From assembly GCF_900107195.1 (NCBI RefSeq), contig NZ_FNPB01000005.1, forward strand, positions 1-64,000: a DNA stretch of 64,000 nt, written 5' to 3'. This DNA is from Halobellus clavatus. Its GTDB lineage: Archaea > Halobacteriota > Halobacteria > Halobacteriales > Haloferacaceae. Both the position numbers and the translations under genes were made by a program. Shown here piece after piece: positions 52,133-60,219 of this stretch (position 1 is its first letter; each line of letters begins with the position of its first letter). Below the pieces are notes generated by a model. The model had not been told where the DNA came from. It worked only from the letters and a program-made list of their open reading frames with translations, and did no database searches.

Positions 52133-52588
52133 GTGGCCATCACGGACAAGATCTACCTGAAGAACCACCGGCAGATCGTCTCCCAGTTAGACGTGAATAT
52201 CCCGAAGGGAGCGTTCTCCGGCGCGACAATGGACGTGCTCTACTCCGGCGAGGGACTGGCGAAACTCGACGACGCGACCCGCGATCGACTGCTGGACTTC
52301 GCTGAGGACTTCCTCGACCCGAAGAATCCCGACGACCTCTACACGGGCTATCCCGAGCGACAGTTCGTCCGCTATCTGCTGGAACTGCGCGCGCAGGGGC
52401 TCGGCCCCGACGCCATCGTCGACGTGATGAGTGACGAGTATATGCTGTACTCGTACTCCGGCGACGTGCTCTCGTTCCTCGACAGTGCGGTCCGAACGCT
52501 GGAGGCGGCCGAAACGCTCGCCGAAGTGGAGGGCAACGACGAGATGGAAGCAAAGATGCGGACGGCGCGGCGGGCGCTCTCTAAGTAA
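52133..52588 (+). CDS. Conserved haloarchaeal protein, DUF5806-like
   Basis: 151 residues, soluble and helical, starting with GTG (VAITDKIYLKNHRQIVSQLD). The GYPERQFVRYLLELRAQGLGPDAIVDVMSDEYMLYSYSGD region (about 63-103, split) is its most distinctive part. I connect it with a family of unknown function found across haloarchaea. No catalytic motif, signal or membrane helix is seen. It follows tRNA-His on the opposite strand. Confidence 0.75.
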   Translation: MAITDKIYLKNHRQIVSQLDVNIPKGAFSGATMDVLYSGEGLAKLDDATRDRLLDFAEDFLDPKNPDDLYTGYPERQFVRYLLELRAQGLGPDAIVDVMSDEYMLYSYSGDVLSFLDSAVRTLEAAETLAEVEGNDEMEAKMRTARRALSK

Positions 52589-52664
52589 CGGGCGTCCCGG
52601 GGCTCCTCAGGGCGAGTCGTCCCGCGGCCGATCTCGCGAGAGCGGCCGCTCGACCCCGTCGAGG

Positions 52665-53075
52665 CTATCCAAGTCGAAAGGATGGTTCTTCCGCCTCGCT
52701 CTCGTCGAGATCCTCGAGTTGGATGACCTCCTCGTTCTCGTCTTCGAGCTGCTCGCGGAGGTAGTTCACGTACCGCTTGTGCTCTTCGAGCTGCTCGCGG
52801 AGGTGGTCAGCCTCCAGTTCGAGGCGCTCGTGCTCCCTGACGAAGCTCTTCGGCACCTTGACCTTCGGTGGGAAGCTCTCCTCGTCGCCGTTGCGGAGCT
52901 GTTCGAGTTCGTGTTCGGGGACGACCTGGACTTGGCCGTCGTGGGCAACGAGCGTGTCCACGTAATCGCGGAAGACCGCCGACAGCGAGATGTCGCGTTC
53001 TTCCGCGATCTCCCGGAGCGTCTCGAACGCGTCCTCGTTGACGCGGAACGAGATGGTCTTGTTTTTGTTGCCCAT
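52665..53075 (-). CDS. Ribbon-helix-helix protein with C-terminal coiled coil
   Basis: 136 residues. The first ~45 (KNKTISFRVNEDAFETLREIAEERDISLSAVFRDYVDTLV, split) form a ribbon-helix-helix: the strand KTISFRVN is the DNA-contacting ribbon. After a linker, about 80-120 are heptad-rich (LELEADHLREQLEEHKRYVNYLREQLEDE, split), a likely coiled coil that would fix the dimer. An acidic tail follows. Probably a transcription factor or nucleoid protein. No antitoxin partner is next to it, so a toxin-antitoxin role is unlikely. Confidence 0.82.
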   Translation of the reverse strand: MGNKNKTISFRVNEDAFETLREIAEERDISLSAVFRDYVDTLVAHDGQVQVVPEHELEQLRNGDEESFPPKVKVPKSFVREHERLELEADHLREQLEEHKRYVNYLREQLEDENEEVIQLEDLDESEAEEPSFRLG

Positions 53076-53155
53076 TGACTTGTTCCCAGTTCGTCGGCCG
53101 ATCCACTTAATGTTTCGTCAGACGTCGCCCCGAAATCCGCCGTGCCGGGGGCCGC

Positions 53156-53809
53156 TTACGGCTCCGGCTGGAGATCCTCGGTCGATTCGGGCGACCCGTC
53201 GGCCCCCGCACCGCCGAGGCCGAGTTCGTCACCGTCGGACTCTTCGAGGCTCTCCAGCGCCGAGACGGCCGACCTCTTGTACCGGTCGATGGGGAGGTCG
53301 TACTCTTCGCGAGCCATCCGTGCGTACTCGTTCCCCTCGTCGTCGAACGCGCCGATCCGGTCGAGGGTCCGCTCGGCAGTCTCGACGACCCAGCGATCCC
53401 GGGTCGCGGCGTCGACCACCTGGATCGATTCCGGCCGCACCGAGACGTTGACCGACCCGTCGTCGGTTTCGTACGTTCGCGGCTTGCCGACCACGGCGAC
53501 GTACGCCGGCGGTTCGAGGTCCCGAAGCGTGCCCGCGGCCTCGGGCTGGTACTGCCCCGCGTAGACGAAGAACGTCCCCGTGGGGTCGACGATGCGACCG
53601 CGCCAGTACTCGCTGTCTTCGCCGACGTCGTCTTTCTCGGTCAGCGTGCCGACGAAGAACACGCGATTGGCCTTCGCTCCCGTGGGCAGCAGGAGGTAGA
53701 CCGGCGCGCGGTCGTCGTCGGACTCTTTGAAGGTGAAGGCGGCGTCGTTGAACTCGTCTGCGAACACACGCCGTGCGACTTCTCGGGACGGAATCTCGTT
53801 GGAACTCAT
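53156..53809 (-). CDS. RPA-associated protein (COG3390 family)
   Basis: 217 residues. An OB-fold region (about 35-130) contains VYLLLPTGAKANRVFFVGTLTEKD and WRGRIVDPTGTFFVYAGQYQPEAAG (both split). The helical C-terminal part (about 150-195) ends in an acidic tail. Haloarchaeal RPA genes are followed by such rpap genes, which work with RPA in DNA replication and repair. It begins one base after the RPA stop codon, so they are an operon. Confidence 0.88.
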   Translation of the reverse strand: MSSNEIPSREVARRVFADEFNDAAFTFKESDDDRAPVYLLLPTGAKANRVFFVGTLTEKDDVGEDSEYWRGRIVDPTGTFFVYAGQYQPEAAGTLRDLEPPAYVAVVGKPRTYETDDGSVNVSVRPESIQVVDAATRDRWVVETAERTLDRIGAFDDEGNEYARMAREEYDLPIDRYKRSAVSALESLEESDGDELGLGGAGADGSPESTEDLQPEP

Positions 53810-53810
53810 C

Positions 53811-54740
53811 TCAGATCGACCTCGCTTTGATCAGGACCGCTTCGGGATCGGCTGGTTCGGTGAGCCGTTCGACTTCGTCGGCTAGGACGTACCGCCCCAG
53901 CTCCGGACCGGAGACGCGGTAGTACGTCCCCAGCAGATCTTCTCGCATCTCCTCGACGACGACGGTCGTGTCGAGTGCGTCTTTCGCCATCTGCTGGGCT
54001 TCTTCGAGCGTGATCCCGGTGAGATCCTCGGTGACCTCGCGGCCCAGGATGACCTCGTGAACGGTTTCGCCGTCGTCGAGTACACCCTTGATCCGGAGGT
54101 CGAACTCGCCTTCGACGTCGCCGTGCTCCGAGCACCGACCGTTCTGGAGGACCCGCGTGCAGCCTTCCTCCGGGCAGCGCTTGATCAGACCGCTCCCCGA
54201 CTGGATGTCGACGAGCGCGCCCTCGACGGTGACGGCGTCGTCGCCGACCTCGATGTCCTCGTCGAGTTGCTCGATGGTCGTCGTCCGGTTGAGCTTCACC
54301 GAGAAGTCACCCTGGTACTCGTCGGTGACGACGTTCCCCAGGCGGTAGACCGCGCCCTCCTCCAGTTCGGGGAGGTCGGAGGTCTCGAAGGCGACGAACT
54401 TCGTCCGGCCGGACTCGTCGCCGAGCAGGCCGACCTGTGCGATCGACTCGCTTCGCGGCTCCCAGAGATCGACGACCTTCGCGGTCACGTCGATCCACTG
54501 TTCGTCCTCGTCGATGTCGGCCACACGGACCTCGTCGTTACCGCCCTGACCGATCTCGTCGCGTTCGAGACCGGCCTCTTCGAGGTAGCTGTTTTCGACG
54601 GATCGGCGCGCCTCGTCGACGGGCACTCGGTACTCGTCGACGAGCGTCTCGAGTCGCTCTTCGACTTCCGAGGTCTCGACGTCTACGTGCTCTGAGAACT
54701 GTTCCGCTATCTCCGCTGCGTGTGTTCGCAGGTCTGACAT
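53811..54740 (-). CDS. Single-stranded DNA-binding replication protein A (RPA, zinc-finger type)
   Basis: 309 residues. An N-terminal helical region (about 1-60; LRTHAAEIAEQFSEHVDV) precedes OB folds (about 65-160 and 165-235), the second with IKRCPEEGCTRVLQNGRCSEHGDVEG. That segment is a zinc finger (C-x4-C, C-x2-H) characteristic of archaeal RPA3-type proteins. A third domain with LEEAQQMAKDALDTTVVVEEM closes it. It coats ssDNA in replication and repair. The ATG at 54738-54740 has a GGAGG Shine-Dalgarno. Starts at 54770 or 54782 are in frame and the TATA (about 54800-54808) would also suit them. Confidence 0.88.
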   Translation of the reverse strand: MSDLRTHAAEIAEQFSEHVDVETSEVEERLETLVDEYRVPVDEARRSVENSYLEEAGLERDEIGQGGNDEVRVADIDEDEQWIDVTAKVVDLWEPRSESIAQVGLLGDESGRTKFVAFETSDLPELEEGAVYRLGNVVTDEYQGDFSVKLNRTTTIEQLDEDIEVGDDAVTVEGALVDIQSGSGLIKRCPEEGCTRVLQNGRCSEHGDVEGEFDLRIKGVLDDGETVHEVILGREVTEDLTGITLEEAQQMAKDALDTTVVVEEMREDLLGTYYRVSGPELGRYVLADEVERLTEPADPEAVLIKARSI

Positions 54741-54909
54741 GGTTGCAATCGCCTCCACCTTGTTTTCCATTGGGAGGCACACGACGGTTGGTTCCCGATC
54801 GGTAATAAACTGTCGTGACCGGGGTGAAAGTGAAACCCGTCCGCGTACTGCCGCTGTGACGTGAAACCGACCAACGGATTGATGCCATTCGCGCGCTCAC
54901 CTCTATGCG

Positions 54910-55218
54910 ATGAGCGACCGCCTCGAACGGATCCTTCGGCAGAAGTTCCGAGCGGCCGGGCGGCAGTACGCTCGGGCCCGGGACGCGTACCAAGAGGGCC
55001 GCGACGGTGAGGGGAACGGACGCGCGGACGAGGGCGTCATCCACGCGCTCCCCCGCGACGAGGAGGGTCGCGCCAAACTCGTCTGCCGTCGCGAGGCCGA
55101 GCGCCGCGCGGTCCACGTCGACGCCGACGGCACTCCGGCGTGCTTCGAGGCGGGCCACCCCGACTGTGAGGGGTGCCTCGGCGACGTCCGGGACGGCATC
55201 GTCGAGACGTGGGAATGA
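54910..55218 (+). CDS. Small conserved haloarchaeal protein with Cys pairs
   Basis: 102 residues. A basic helical N-terminus (SDRLERILRQKFRAAGRQYARARDAY) is followed by a C-terminal region with C59 and later three cysteines in ACFEAGHPDCEGCLGD, which could bind a metal. It has no recognised function. Its TGA overlaps the ATG of the nucleotidyltransferase gene (ATGA), so the two are co-translated. Confidence 0.75.
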   Translation: MSDRLERILRQKFRAAGRQYARARDAYQEGRDGEGNGRADEGVIHALPRDEEGRAKLVCRREAERRAVHVDADGTPACFEAGHPDCEGCLGDVRDGIVETWE

Positions 55219-56330
55219 CTGCGACCGCGACACCCGCTGAGCCCGTGGTCGCCGTCGTCCTCGCCGGCGGCACCGGATCGCGGCTGTATCCCGCCAGTCG
55301 GTCTGACCGTCCGAAGCAGTTCCTCCCGCTGTTCGAGGCGTCGTCGCTGCTGGAGCAAACGGTTTCTCGCGCACGCGACGTCGCCGACGAGGTCGTCGTC
55401 GTCACCAGAGCGTCCTACGCCGAGGGCGTCCACGAACGCGTCCCCGACGCCGACGTCCTGGTCGAACCGGCCGGTCGCGATACCGGGCCGGCGCTGCTCT
55501 ACGCCACGGCCCGCGTCGACGCGGCGTTCTCGGATCCGGTGATCCTCGCGCTGCCGAGTGATCACCTCGTCGGGGCAGGCTTCGCCGCCGCCACCCGCCG
55601 GGGGACCGAGGTCGCCGCCGCGACCGACCGTCTCGTCACGTTCGGCGTCGAACCCACCCGCCCCGAGACGGGGTACGGCTACATCGAACCCGCGCGACGA
55701 CCGTCGGCCACGCCCGAGTCCGACTCCGACGCTGATCTCTCCGACACGGACGCCGCGTGGGCCCCGGTCGAATCGTTCCACGAGAAACCCGACCCCGAAA
55801 CCGCCGAGTCCTACGTCGCGGCCGGCCACTACTGGAACGCCGGGTTCTTCGCCTGGCGGCCGTCGGCGTTCCTGCGTGCGGCCGCGGACTCACCGATCTC
55901 GGGACCCACGGCCGCGCTCGACGCGGCCGAGCTGCCGGGGACTCTCGACACCGAATTTGGCGCCGCGGACGTCGAGGCCGCGTTCGAGTCCGTCGATCCC
56001 GTGAGCGTCGATTACGCGATCTTCGAGGTCGCAGACGACGTCGCCGTCGTCCCGGTCTCGTTCCCTTGGGACGACGTCGGCTCCTGGGACGCGTTGGCGC
56101 GGGTCGCCGACGCCGACGACGGGGGGAACGTCACCGCCGGCAACGTCGAACTCCGCACGCTGGACGCCGGCGACAACGTCGTCGCCGCCGACGAGGCGCA
56201 CGTCTCACTGATCGGCGTCTCAGACCTCGCGGTCGTGACCTGGGACGACCGCGTTCTCGTCGTGCCGAAGGACCGCGCACAGGACGTCAAACGGCTCGTC
56301 CGACGGCTGAAAGCGAACGGTGAGTTCTGA
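55215..56330 (+). CDS. Mannose-1-phosphate guanylyltransferase-type nucleotidyltransferase
   Basis: 371 residues. The pyrophosphorylase signature VLAGGTGSRLYPASRSDRPKQFLPL (about 15-39, split) opens the Rossmann-like domain. EPAGRDTGPALLYATA (about 82-97), LPSDHLVG, GYGYIEPA, FHEKP (about 195-199) and WNAGFFAW (about 213-220) follow the GDP-mannose pyrophosphorylase order. The C-terminal PWDDVGSWDAL is also typical. It makes GDP-mannose for surface glycans. There is no phosphomannose isomerase domain. The overlapping small gene upstream is probably in the same transcript. Confidence 0.9.
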   Translation: MTATATPAEPVVAVVLAGGTGSRLYPASRSDRPKQFLPLFEASSLLEQTVSRARDVADEVVVVTRASYAEGVHERVPDADVLVEPAGRDTGPALLYATARVDAAFSDPVILALPSDHLVGAGFAAATRRGTEVAAATDRLVTFGVEPTRPETGYGYIEPARRPSATPESDSDADLSDTDAAWAPVESFHEKPDPETAESYVAAGHYWNAGFFAWRPSAFLRAAADSPISGPTAALDAAELPGTLDTEFGAADVEAAFESVDPVSVDYAIFEVADDVAVVPVSFPWDDVGSWDALARVADADDGGNVTAGNVELRTLDAGDNVVAADEAHVSLIGVSDLAVVTWDDRVLVVPKDRAQDVKRLVRRLKANGEF

Positions 56331-56349
56331 GTCGCGGGAGCGCGACCCC

Positions 56350-56925
56350 TCAGTCGGCGGAGCGACGCACCTGCACGCGCCCGCCGGTCGTGACGCCGAC
56401 GAGCAGTGACTCGCGGACCTCTCTGCCCTGGACGGCGTCCCCCGCGGCGTCGGAGATCGACTTCATCAACTCCGGGGCGGTTCGATTTACCTTCACGCCG
56501 GCTTCGTCGCACGCGTCGTACACTTCCTTCGGGACGTCGTAGAGATCTGTCCCCTCGTCGACGGAGACGCGGACCGGCGCGGCCAACGCCTCGGCGAAGG
56601 CGACCGTCTCGCGCGCCTTCTCGACGTTCCGCCGCGCACTCGACTCCACGCTGGAGACGTTCGCCCGTGACGTCCCGAGCATCGACGCGATCTTCGACTG
56701 CCGGACGCCCTGCTCTCTGAGCACGAGCACTTCGGCCTGCCGCCGCGTCAGAACGCTCTCGTCGGCGTCGAATCCGATCTCCGCGAGCGCCTCGTCGACG
56801 TCGAGCACCGACTCCGTCTCCGACGAGTCGACGCCGTCGGCGTCACGGTCCCCGGTACCGGCCGACCCGCCGGAGGTCTCTCCATCCACGCCCGACTCGG
56901 GGTCGTCCCGCTCGGCGTCGTCCAT
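56350..56925 (-). CDS. Tfx-family transcriptional regulator
   Basis: 191 residues. An acidic N-terminal region (about 1-55) precedes the HTH: SVLTRRQAEVLVLREQGVRQSKIASMLGTSRANVSSVESSARRNVEKA (about 57-104, in parts). The C-terminal domain (about 110-190) has DLYDVPKEVYDACDEAGVKVNRTAP. Tfx was described as a regulator next to the molybdenum formylmethanofuran dehydrogenase operon in a methanogen; haloarchaeal members are of unknown target. Confidence 0.88.
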   Translation of the reverse strand: MDDAERDDPESGVDGETSGGSAGTGDRDADGVDSSETESVLDVDEALAEIGFDADESVLTRRQAEVLVLREQGVRQSKIASMLGTSRANVSSVESSARRNVEKARETVAFAEALAAPVRVSVDEGTDLYDVPKEVYDACDEAGVKVNRTAPELMKSISDAAGDAVQGREVRESLLVGVTTGGRVQVRRSAD

Positions 56926-57075
56926 ACGTCCCCGTTTGCGTCCGCGCGCAAAAAAGATACAGAAGCGATGCGGCGAGTCCGACGCCTCGCACGCCTCTCA
57001 GTCGCGATCGATCACGGCTGGTGATGTCCACAACGACGACTGTCCGTGCCGTCTCCTCCCGCGGTTCGATGGGGG

Positions 57076-57543
57076 CTACCCGCCCCAGAAGTTGTCTCGG
57101 CTGCCGAGTGCGGTCCCACTGTCGGGGCCGCGCCTTCGCTCGTCGTCCGAATCGTCTTCTGTGGTCTCTGTCTCTTCGTCGCCGTCGTCCGCTTGCTCCT
57201 CCTCGTCGAGCGGGAGGCGCTCGACCACCTTCTTCGCCGTCGCGTGATTCGACTTCACCCGATCGATCCGGACCACCGCGCGAGCCTCCGGCAACAGGCC
57301 GTCGATCAGGACGATGAACCCGTCGTCGGTCCGACCGACGCCGGCACCGCTCTCGTGGATGTCGTCGACGTCCACGACGACTTCCTCGCCCGGCTTGACC
57401 GGCTGGGCCTTCAGGTCGCGGATGGGCTGATCGTAGTTGTTACACCACTCGGCGCCGCCGCGGTCGCCGTAGTACTGACACCCCATCCCGTCGATCCGCT
57501 CGGAGAACCGGGGACAGTCGTCGGCTAACGGACAGTCGGACAT
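57076..57543 (-). CDS. TRAM-domain protein with four-cysteine N-terminus
   Basis: 155 residues. C4, C10, C22 and C34 in the first 35 residues (SDCPLADDCPRF, GMGCQYYGD, AEWCNNY) could hold a metal or cluster. The TRAM RNA-binding domain (about 48-110) has VKPGEEVVVDVDDIHESGAGVGRTDDGFIVLIDG (split). The tail is Glu/Asp-rich. Many archaea carry single-TRAM RNA chaperone-like proteins (about 70 aa); the Cys-rich front end makes this one longer. Nucleic-acid binding is inferred from the domain only. Confidence 0.85.
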   Translation of the reverse strand: MSDCPLADDCPRFSERIDGMGCQYYGDRGGAEWCNNYDQPIRDLKAQPVKPGEEVVVDVDDIHESGAGVGRTDDGFIVLIDGLLPEARAVVRIDRVKSNHATAKKVVERLPLDEEEQADDGDEETETTEDDSDDERRRGPDSGTALGSRDNFWGG

Positions 57544-57696
57544 AGCGTCGAATACTCCACGGCCTGTCTAAACGCTTGCGGGTCTGCGAGCGACGGGTGC
57601 CTGGCGCCTCCCGTCGGACCGAGGGTTCGATGCGACCGACGCGCGTTCGAAGCCGGCCACCGCAACGCTTTCGGCCGCCTCGGCCCGAGGTGAACT

Positions 57697-58392
57697 ATGT
57701 CCCGTCGCGTCCCCGAGTTCGCCGTCATCACCGGGGTATTTCTCGGTCTCTCGGTCGTCGTCTCCGGCGCGGTCCTCGGGTGGAGTCTCTACGCGACTGT
57801 CGTCGTCACCGCTGTCGTCTCGTATCCCTTCGTCGCGTTCGGGATCATCCGCGACGACGACCCCGCCGCCACGATCCGCCCGCGATGGCTCCTCGCCGCC
57901 GGGAGCGTGATTGCGGCCGGCGGCGCGCTCGGGGTCCTCCTCGACGACGCGACCCCGCGCGGCGTCCTCTTCGCGCTCCTCGTCGGTGGCCTCCTTGCAG
58001 CCCCGGCAACTGGTTACGCGACGCGCTATGAGGCGAACGTCAACCCCCTCTCAGCCCGCATCACCGTCGTCGCGGGCGGGCTCCTCGGAATCGGCCTCGT
58101 CGGAACCGGCGTCCTCCTCGACGCCCCGTACGTCGGCACCGGGGCGGGCGTCGTCTTCGGCCTCGGATCGGCGCTCTACGGGACGGCTCGTGGCGTCACG
58201 TTCGATGCGCGGACGAAGCGGCTCGCCGCCGGCGCCGGTGGGGTGCTCGGCGTCTGCGTCGTCGGATTCGGTGCCCTTCAGGGCGGTTCGCTGACGCCCT
58301 GGCTGTTGGTCGGGACGTCTGTCGCGGTGGTCCCGAGTCTCTACGTGGCGTTGACGTCCGACGTCGATCGACGGTCCTCGCGGGTTCGGTGA
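57697..58392 (+). CDS. Multi-span membrane protein of unknown function
   Basis: 231 residues with about eight hydrophobic segments evenly spaced (VITGVFLGLSVVVSGAVLGW at 10-29, then roughly every 25 residues to 220). No charged residues of note lie inside the membrane, and no family is recognised. It may be a GC-rich haloarchaeal-specific protein. Divergent from the TRAM gene. Confidence 0.7.
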   Translation: MSRRVPEFAVITGVFLGLSVVVSGAVLGWSLYATVVVTAVVSYPFVAFGIIRDDDPAATIRPRWLLAAGSVIAAGGALGVLLDDATPRGVLFALLVGGLLAAPATGYATRYEANVNPLSARITVVAGGLLGIGLVGTGVLLDAPYVGTGAGVVFGLGSALYGTARGVTFDARTKRLAAGAGGVLGVCVVGFGALQGGSLTPWLLVGTSVAVVPSLYVALTSDVDRRSSRVR

Positions 58393-58412
58393 CGCTCCGC
58401 TCGCTCGCAGGA

Positions 58413-59420
58413 CTACGCCAGCGGCGTCCGCTCGACGACCGTTCCATCGGCCGTCGGATACTGCTCGACGATCTCTCCTTCCGAGAGGTCACCCTCCTCG
58501 ATCATCTCTTCGAGCAGCCACCACGCCACCTCGACGTGGTCTGACTTGACCGTGTAGAACTCCTCGGGGACGCCGAGGGCGTCGAGTTCCTCGGCCGAGA
58601 TCCAGGTCTTCCCGTAGACGAGCGTCCCGTCGTCGGTCACCTCGTCGAACGGGCGGCGGATGTTCCGCGCCATCCGCTTGAGACGGTTCCGATGCTGCGC
58701 GGCGTCCTTGAACACGGAGGTACAGAAGTAGACCCGCTCGTGGTCGCCCATCGTCTCCAGAATTGCTTCTTTCGAGCCGTCGACGGCGGACATATGGCCG
58801 TCCTGAAGCTCGAAGCCCTGCTCTTGCATCCGGCGGTAGTTCCCGTCGCTCATCTCGAACTCGTTGACGTTACAGAACTCCGCCGCGCCTTCGTCGAGGA
58901 ACTCCAAGAACTCCTCCTCGGCGCGGATCCCGGGAATCTCGAACGCCGGAGTGAGGCCCTCCTCGCGGGCGATATAGAGGATCTCCTCCCACTCGGTCCC
59001 GTGGAGGTCGCCCCACAGTTCGTACGGCGGGTGGAACCGGATCTCGTCGAGCCCCGCCTCCGAGAGGCGTCGCATATTCTCCCGACCGCCGGTGATGCCC
59101 GTGTAGAGGTGCGTGTGGTGGTCTTCGCCGAACTCGTCTTTCAACAGCGAGAGGTACCGCGTCGTCTTCGCCATCGCCTCCTGCGGCTCGCCTCCGGTGA
59201 TCGAGGTGCCGAGCGCGCTCATCCGCTTGGCCTCCTCGATCACGTCTTCGTCGGACTCGACGAGTCGCTCGTTCGCGTAGACGTCAGTGACGTTCTTGCG
59301 GTTCTCGCCGAGCGGGCAGTAGAAGCAGTCGCGCTGGTCACAGTAACCGTAGACGAAAAGCACCATCTTTCCGCCCTTCGCGCACTGCTCACAGCCCTTC
59401 GAGATCATTCGCTTTTCCAT
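58413..59420 (-). CDS. Radical SAM protein (COG2108-like) with C-x4-C-x2-C motif
   Basis: 335 residues. YGYCDQRDCFYCPLGENRK contains C27-x4-C32-x2-C35, where the classical radical SAM motif is C-x3-C-x2-C; an extra residue lies between the first two cysteines. Two more cysteines (C10, C13) stand upstream. ITGGEPQEAM (about 74-83) is the SAM-binding GGE motif. The rest (about 90-240) fits a TIM-barrel with RFHPPYELWG. The family is related to pyruvate formate-lyase activating enzymes, with unknown substrate. The ATG at 59418-59420 is used. Confidence 0.83.
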   Translation of the reverse strand: MEKRMISKGCEQCAKGGKMVLFVYGYCDQRDCFYCPLGENRKNVTDVYANERLVESDEDVIEEAKRMSALGTSITGGEPQEAMAKTTRYLSLLKDEFGEDHHTHLYTGITGGRENMRRLSEAGLDEIRFHPPYELWGDLHGTEWEEILYIAREEGLTPAFEIPGIRAEEEFLEFLDEGAAEFCNVNEFEMSDGNYRRMQEQGFELQDGHMSAVDGSKEAILETMGDHERVYFCTSVFKDAAQHRNRLKRMARNIRRPFDEVTDDGTLVYGKTWISAEELDALGVPEEFYTVKSDHVEVAWWLLEEMIEEGDLSEGEIVEQYPTADGTVVERTPLA

Positions 59421-59488
59421 ACCGGTCCGAGACTCAAAAGTCGTGCTATGTAGAACGGCACTCGGCCGTGCGACGAGCGAGCGCGACG

Positions 59489-60103
59489 TCACCCGGTCCG
59501 CGCGGTTCCATCGCGGAACGAGACGCTGCCGAGCACGCGCTCGACGGTCGAGCGATCGGCCCCATCGATCACGACCACGACGACGGCGTCACGACGGGAC
59601 ACGTGCGTAACGTGGGTGGTCGCGGCGCCCTCGGGATCAGCGAGCACCTGTACCGTCCGTTCTCGATCCAGCACCGAGGCCGTGTAGGTACGGTCCGTGT
59701 CGTTCCCGAAGCGCGGGAACTCCGCCGATCGAGTGGCCATCCGCGCTCGCTCCGCCGCCGACATCGGCCGAATCCGGTCCGCTCCCACGTACGGCTTCTC
59801 CGGCGTGGTGTAGACGACGACGGTATCTGCGCCACTGAGGTTGCGATACGTACGGACGCGACTGGTGACGTTCACCGAGCGGTTTTCGGGATCCTCCCAG
59901 TTCGAGGTGCGGTCCCAGAACAGCCGCGTGTCGACCGGCGAGGCGTCCGCCGTCCGTTCGTAGCCCGACAGCGACAGCGTCGCGTTTCGCGTCGGCTCGT
60001 CGGTCGGCGGTGCGCCCGCACTACACCCGGCGACGAGCACGAGGCCGATCACGAGCCAGACTGTGACCTGTCGTTCCACGCGTGAGTTCGGACGCCGAGC
60101 CAC
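59489..60103 (-). CDS. Small secreted lipoprotein
   Basis: 204 residues. After a basic start, a hydrophobic run (VTVWLVIGLVLV, about 13-24) ends in AGC (C27), a Sec-type lipobox. The mature part contains several N-x-S/T sequons and a C-terminal V-rich strand region (RRDAVVVVVIDGADRSTVERVLGSV). It resembles haloarchaeal DUF6517-type lipoproteins of unknown function. Divergent from the DUF373 gene. Confidence 0.75.
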   Translation of the reverse strand: MARRPNSRVERQVTVWLVIGLVLVAGCSAGAPPTDEPTRNATLSLSGYERTADASPVDTRLFWDRTSNWEDPENRSVNVTSRVRTYRNLSGADTVVVYTTPEKPYVGADRIRPMSAAERARMATRSAEFPRFGNDTDRTYTASVLDRERTVQVLADPEGAATTHVTHVSRRDAVVVVVIDGADRSTVERVLGSVSFRDGTARTG

Positions 60104-60219
60104 AATACTTCAACGGCCGATCCGCAGCCGTGCCGCCCGTTCGACATCACCGAATCGATCTCGGCGCTCGTTCGCTCGCTCCCGAAAGCAGATATACTCC
60201 GATTACTTATGCCCCGTAG

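Noticed and set aside
52665-53075. Ribbon-helix-helix gene considered as an antitoxin
   Set aside because: No small toxin-like gene overlaps or adjoins it on the same strand, and the coiled-coil C-terminus suits a stand-alone DNA-binding protein.
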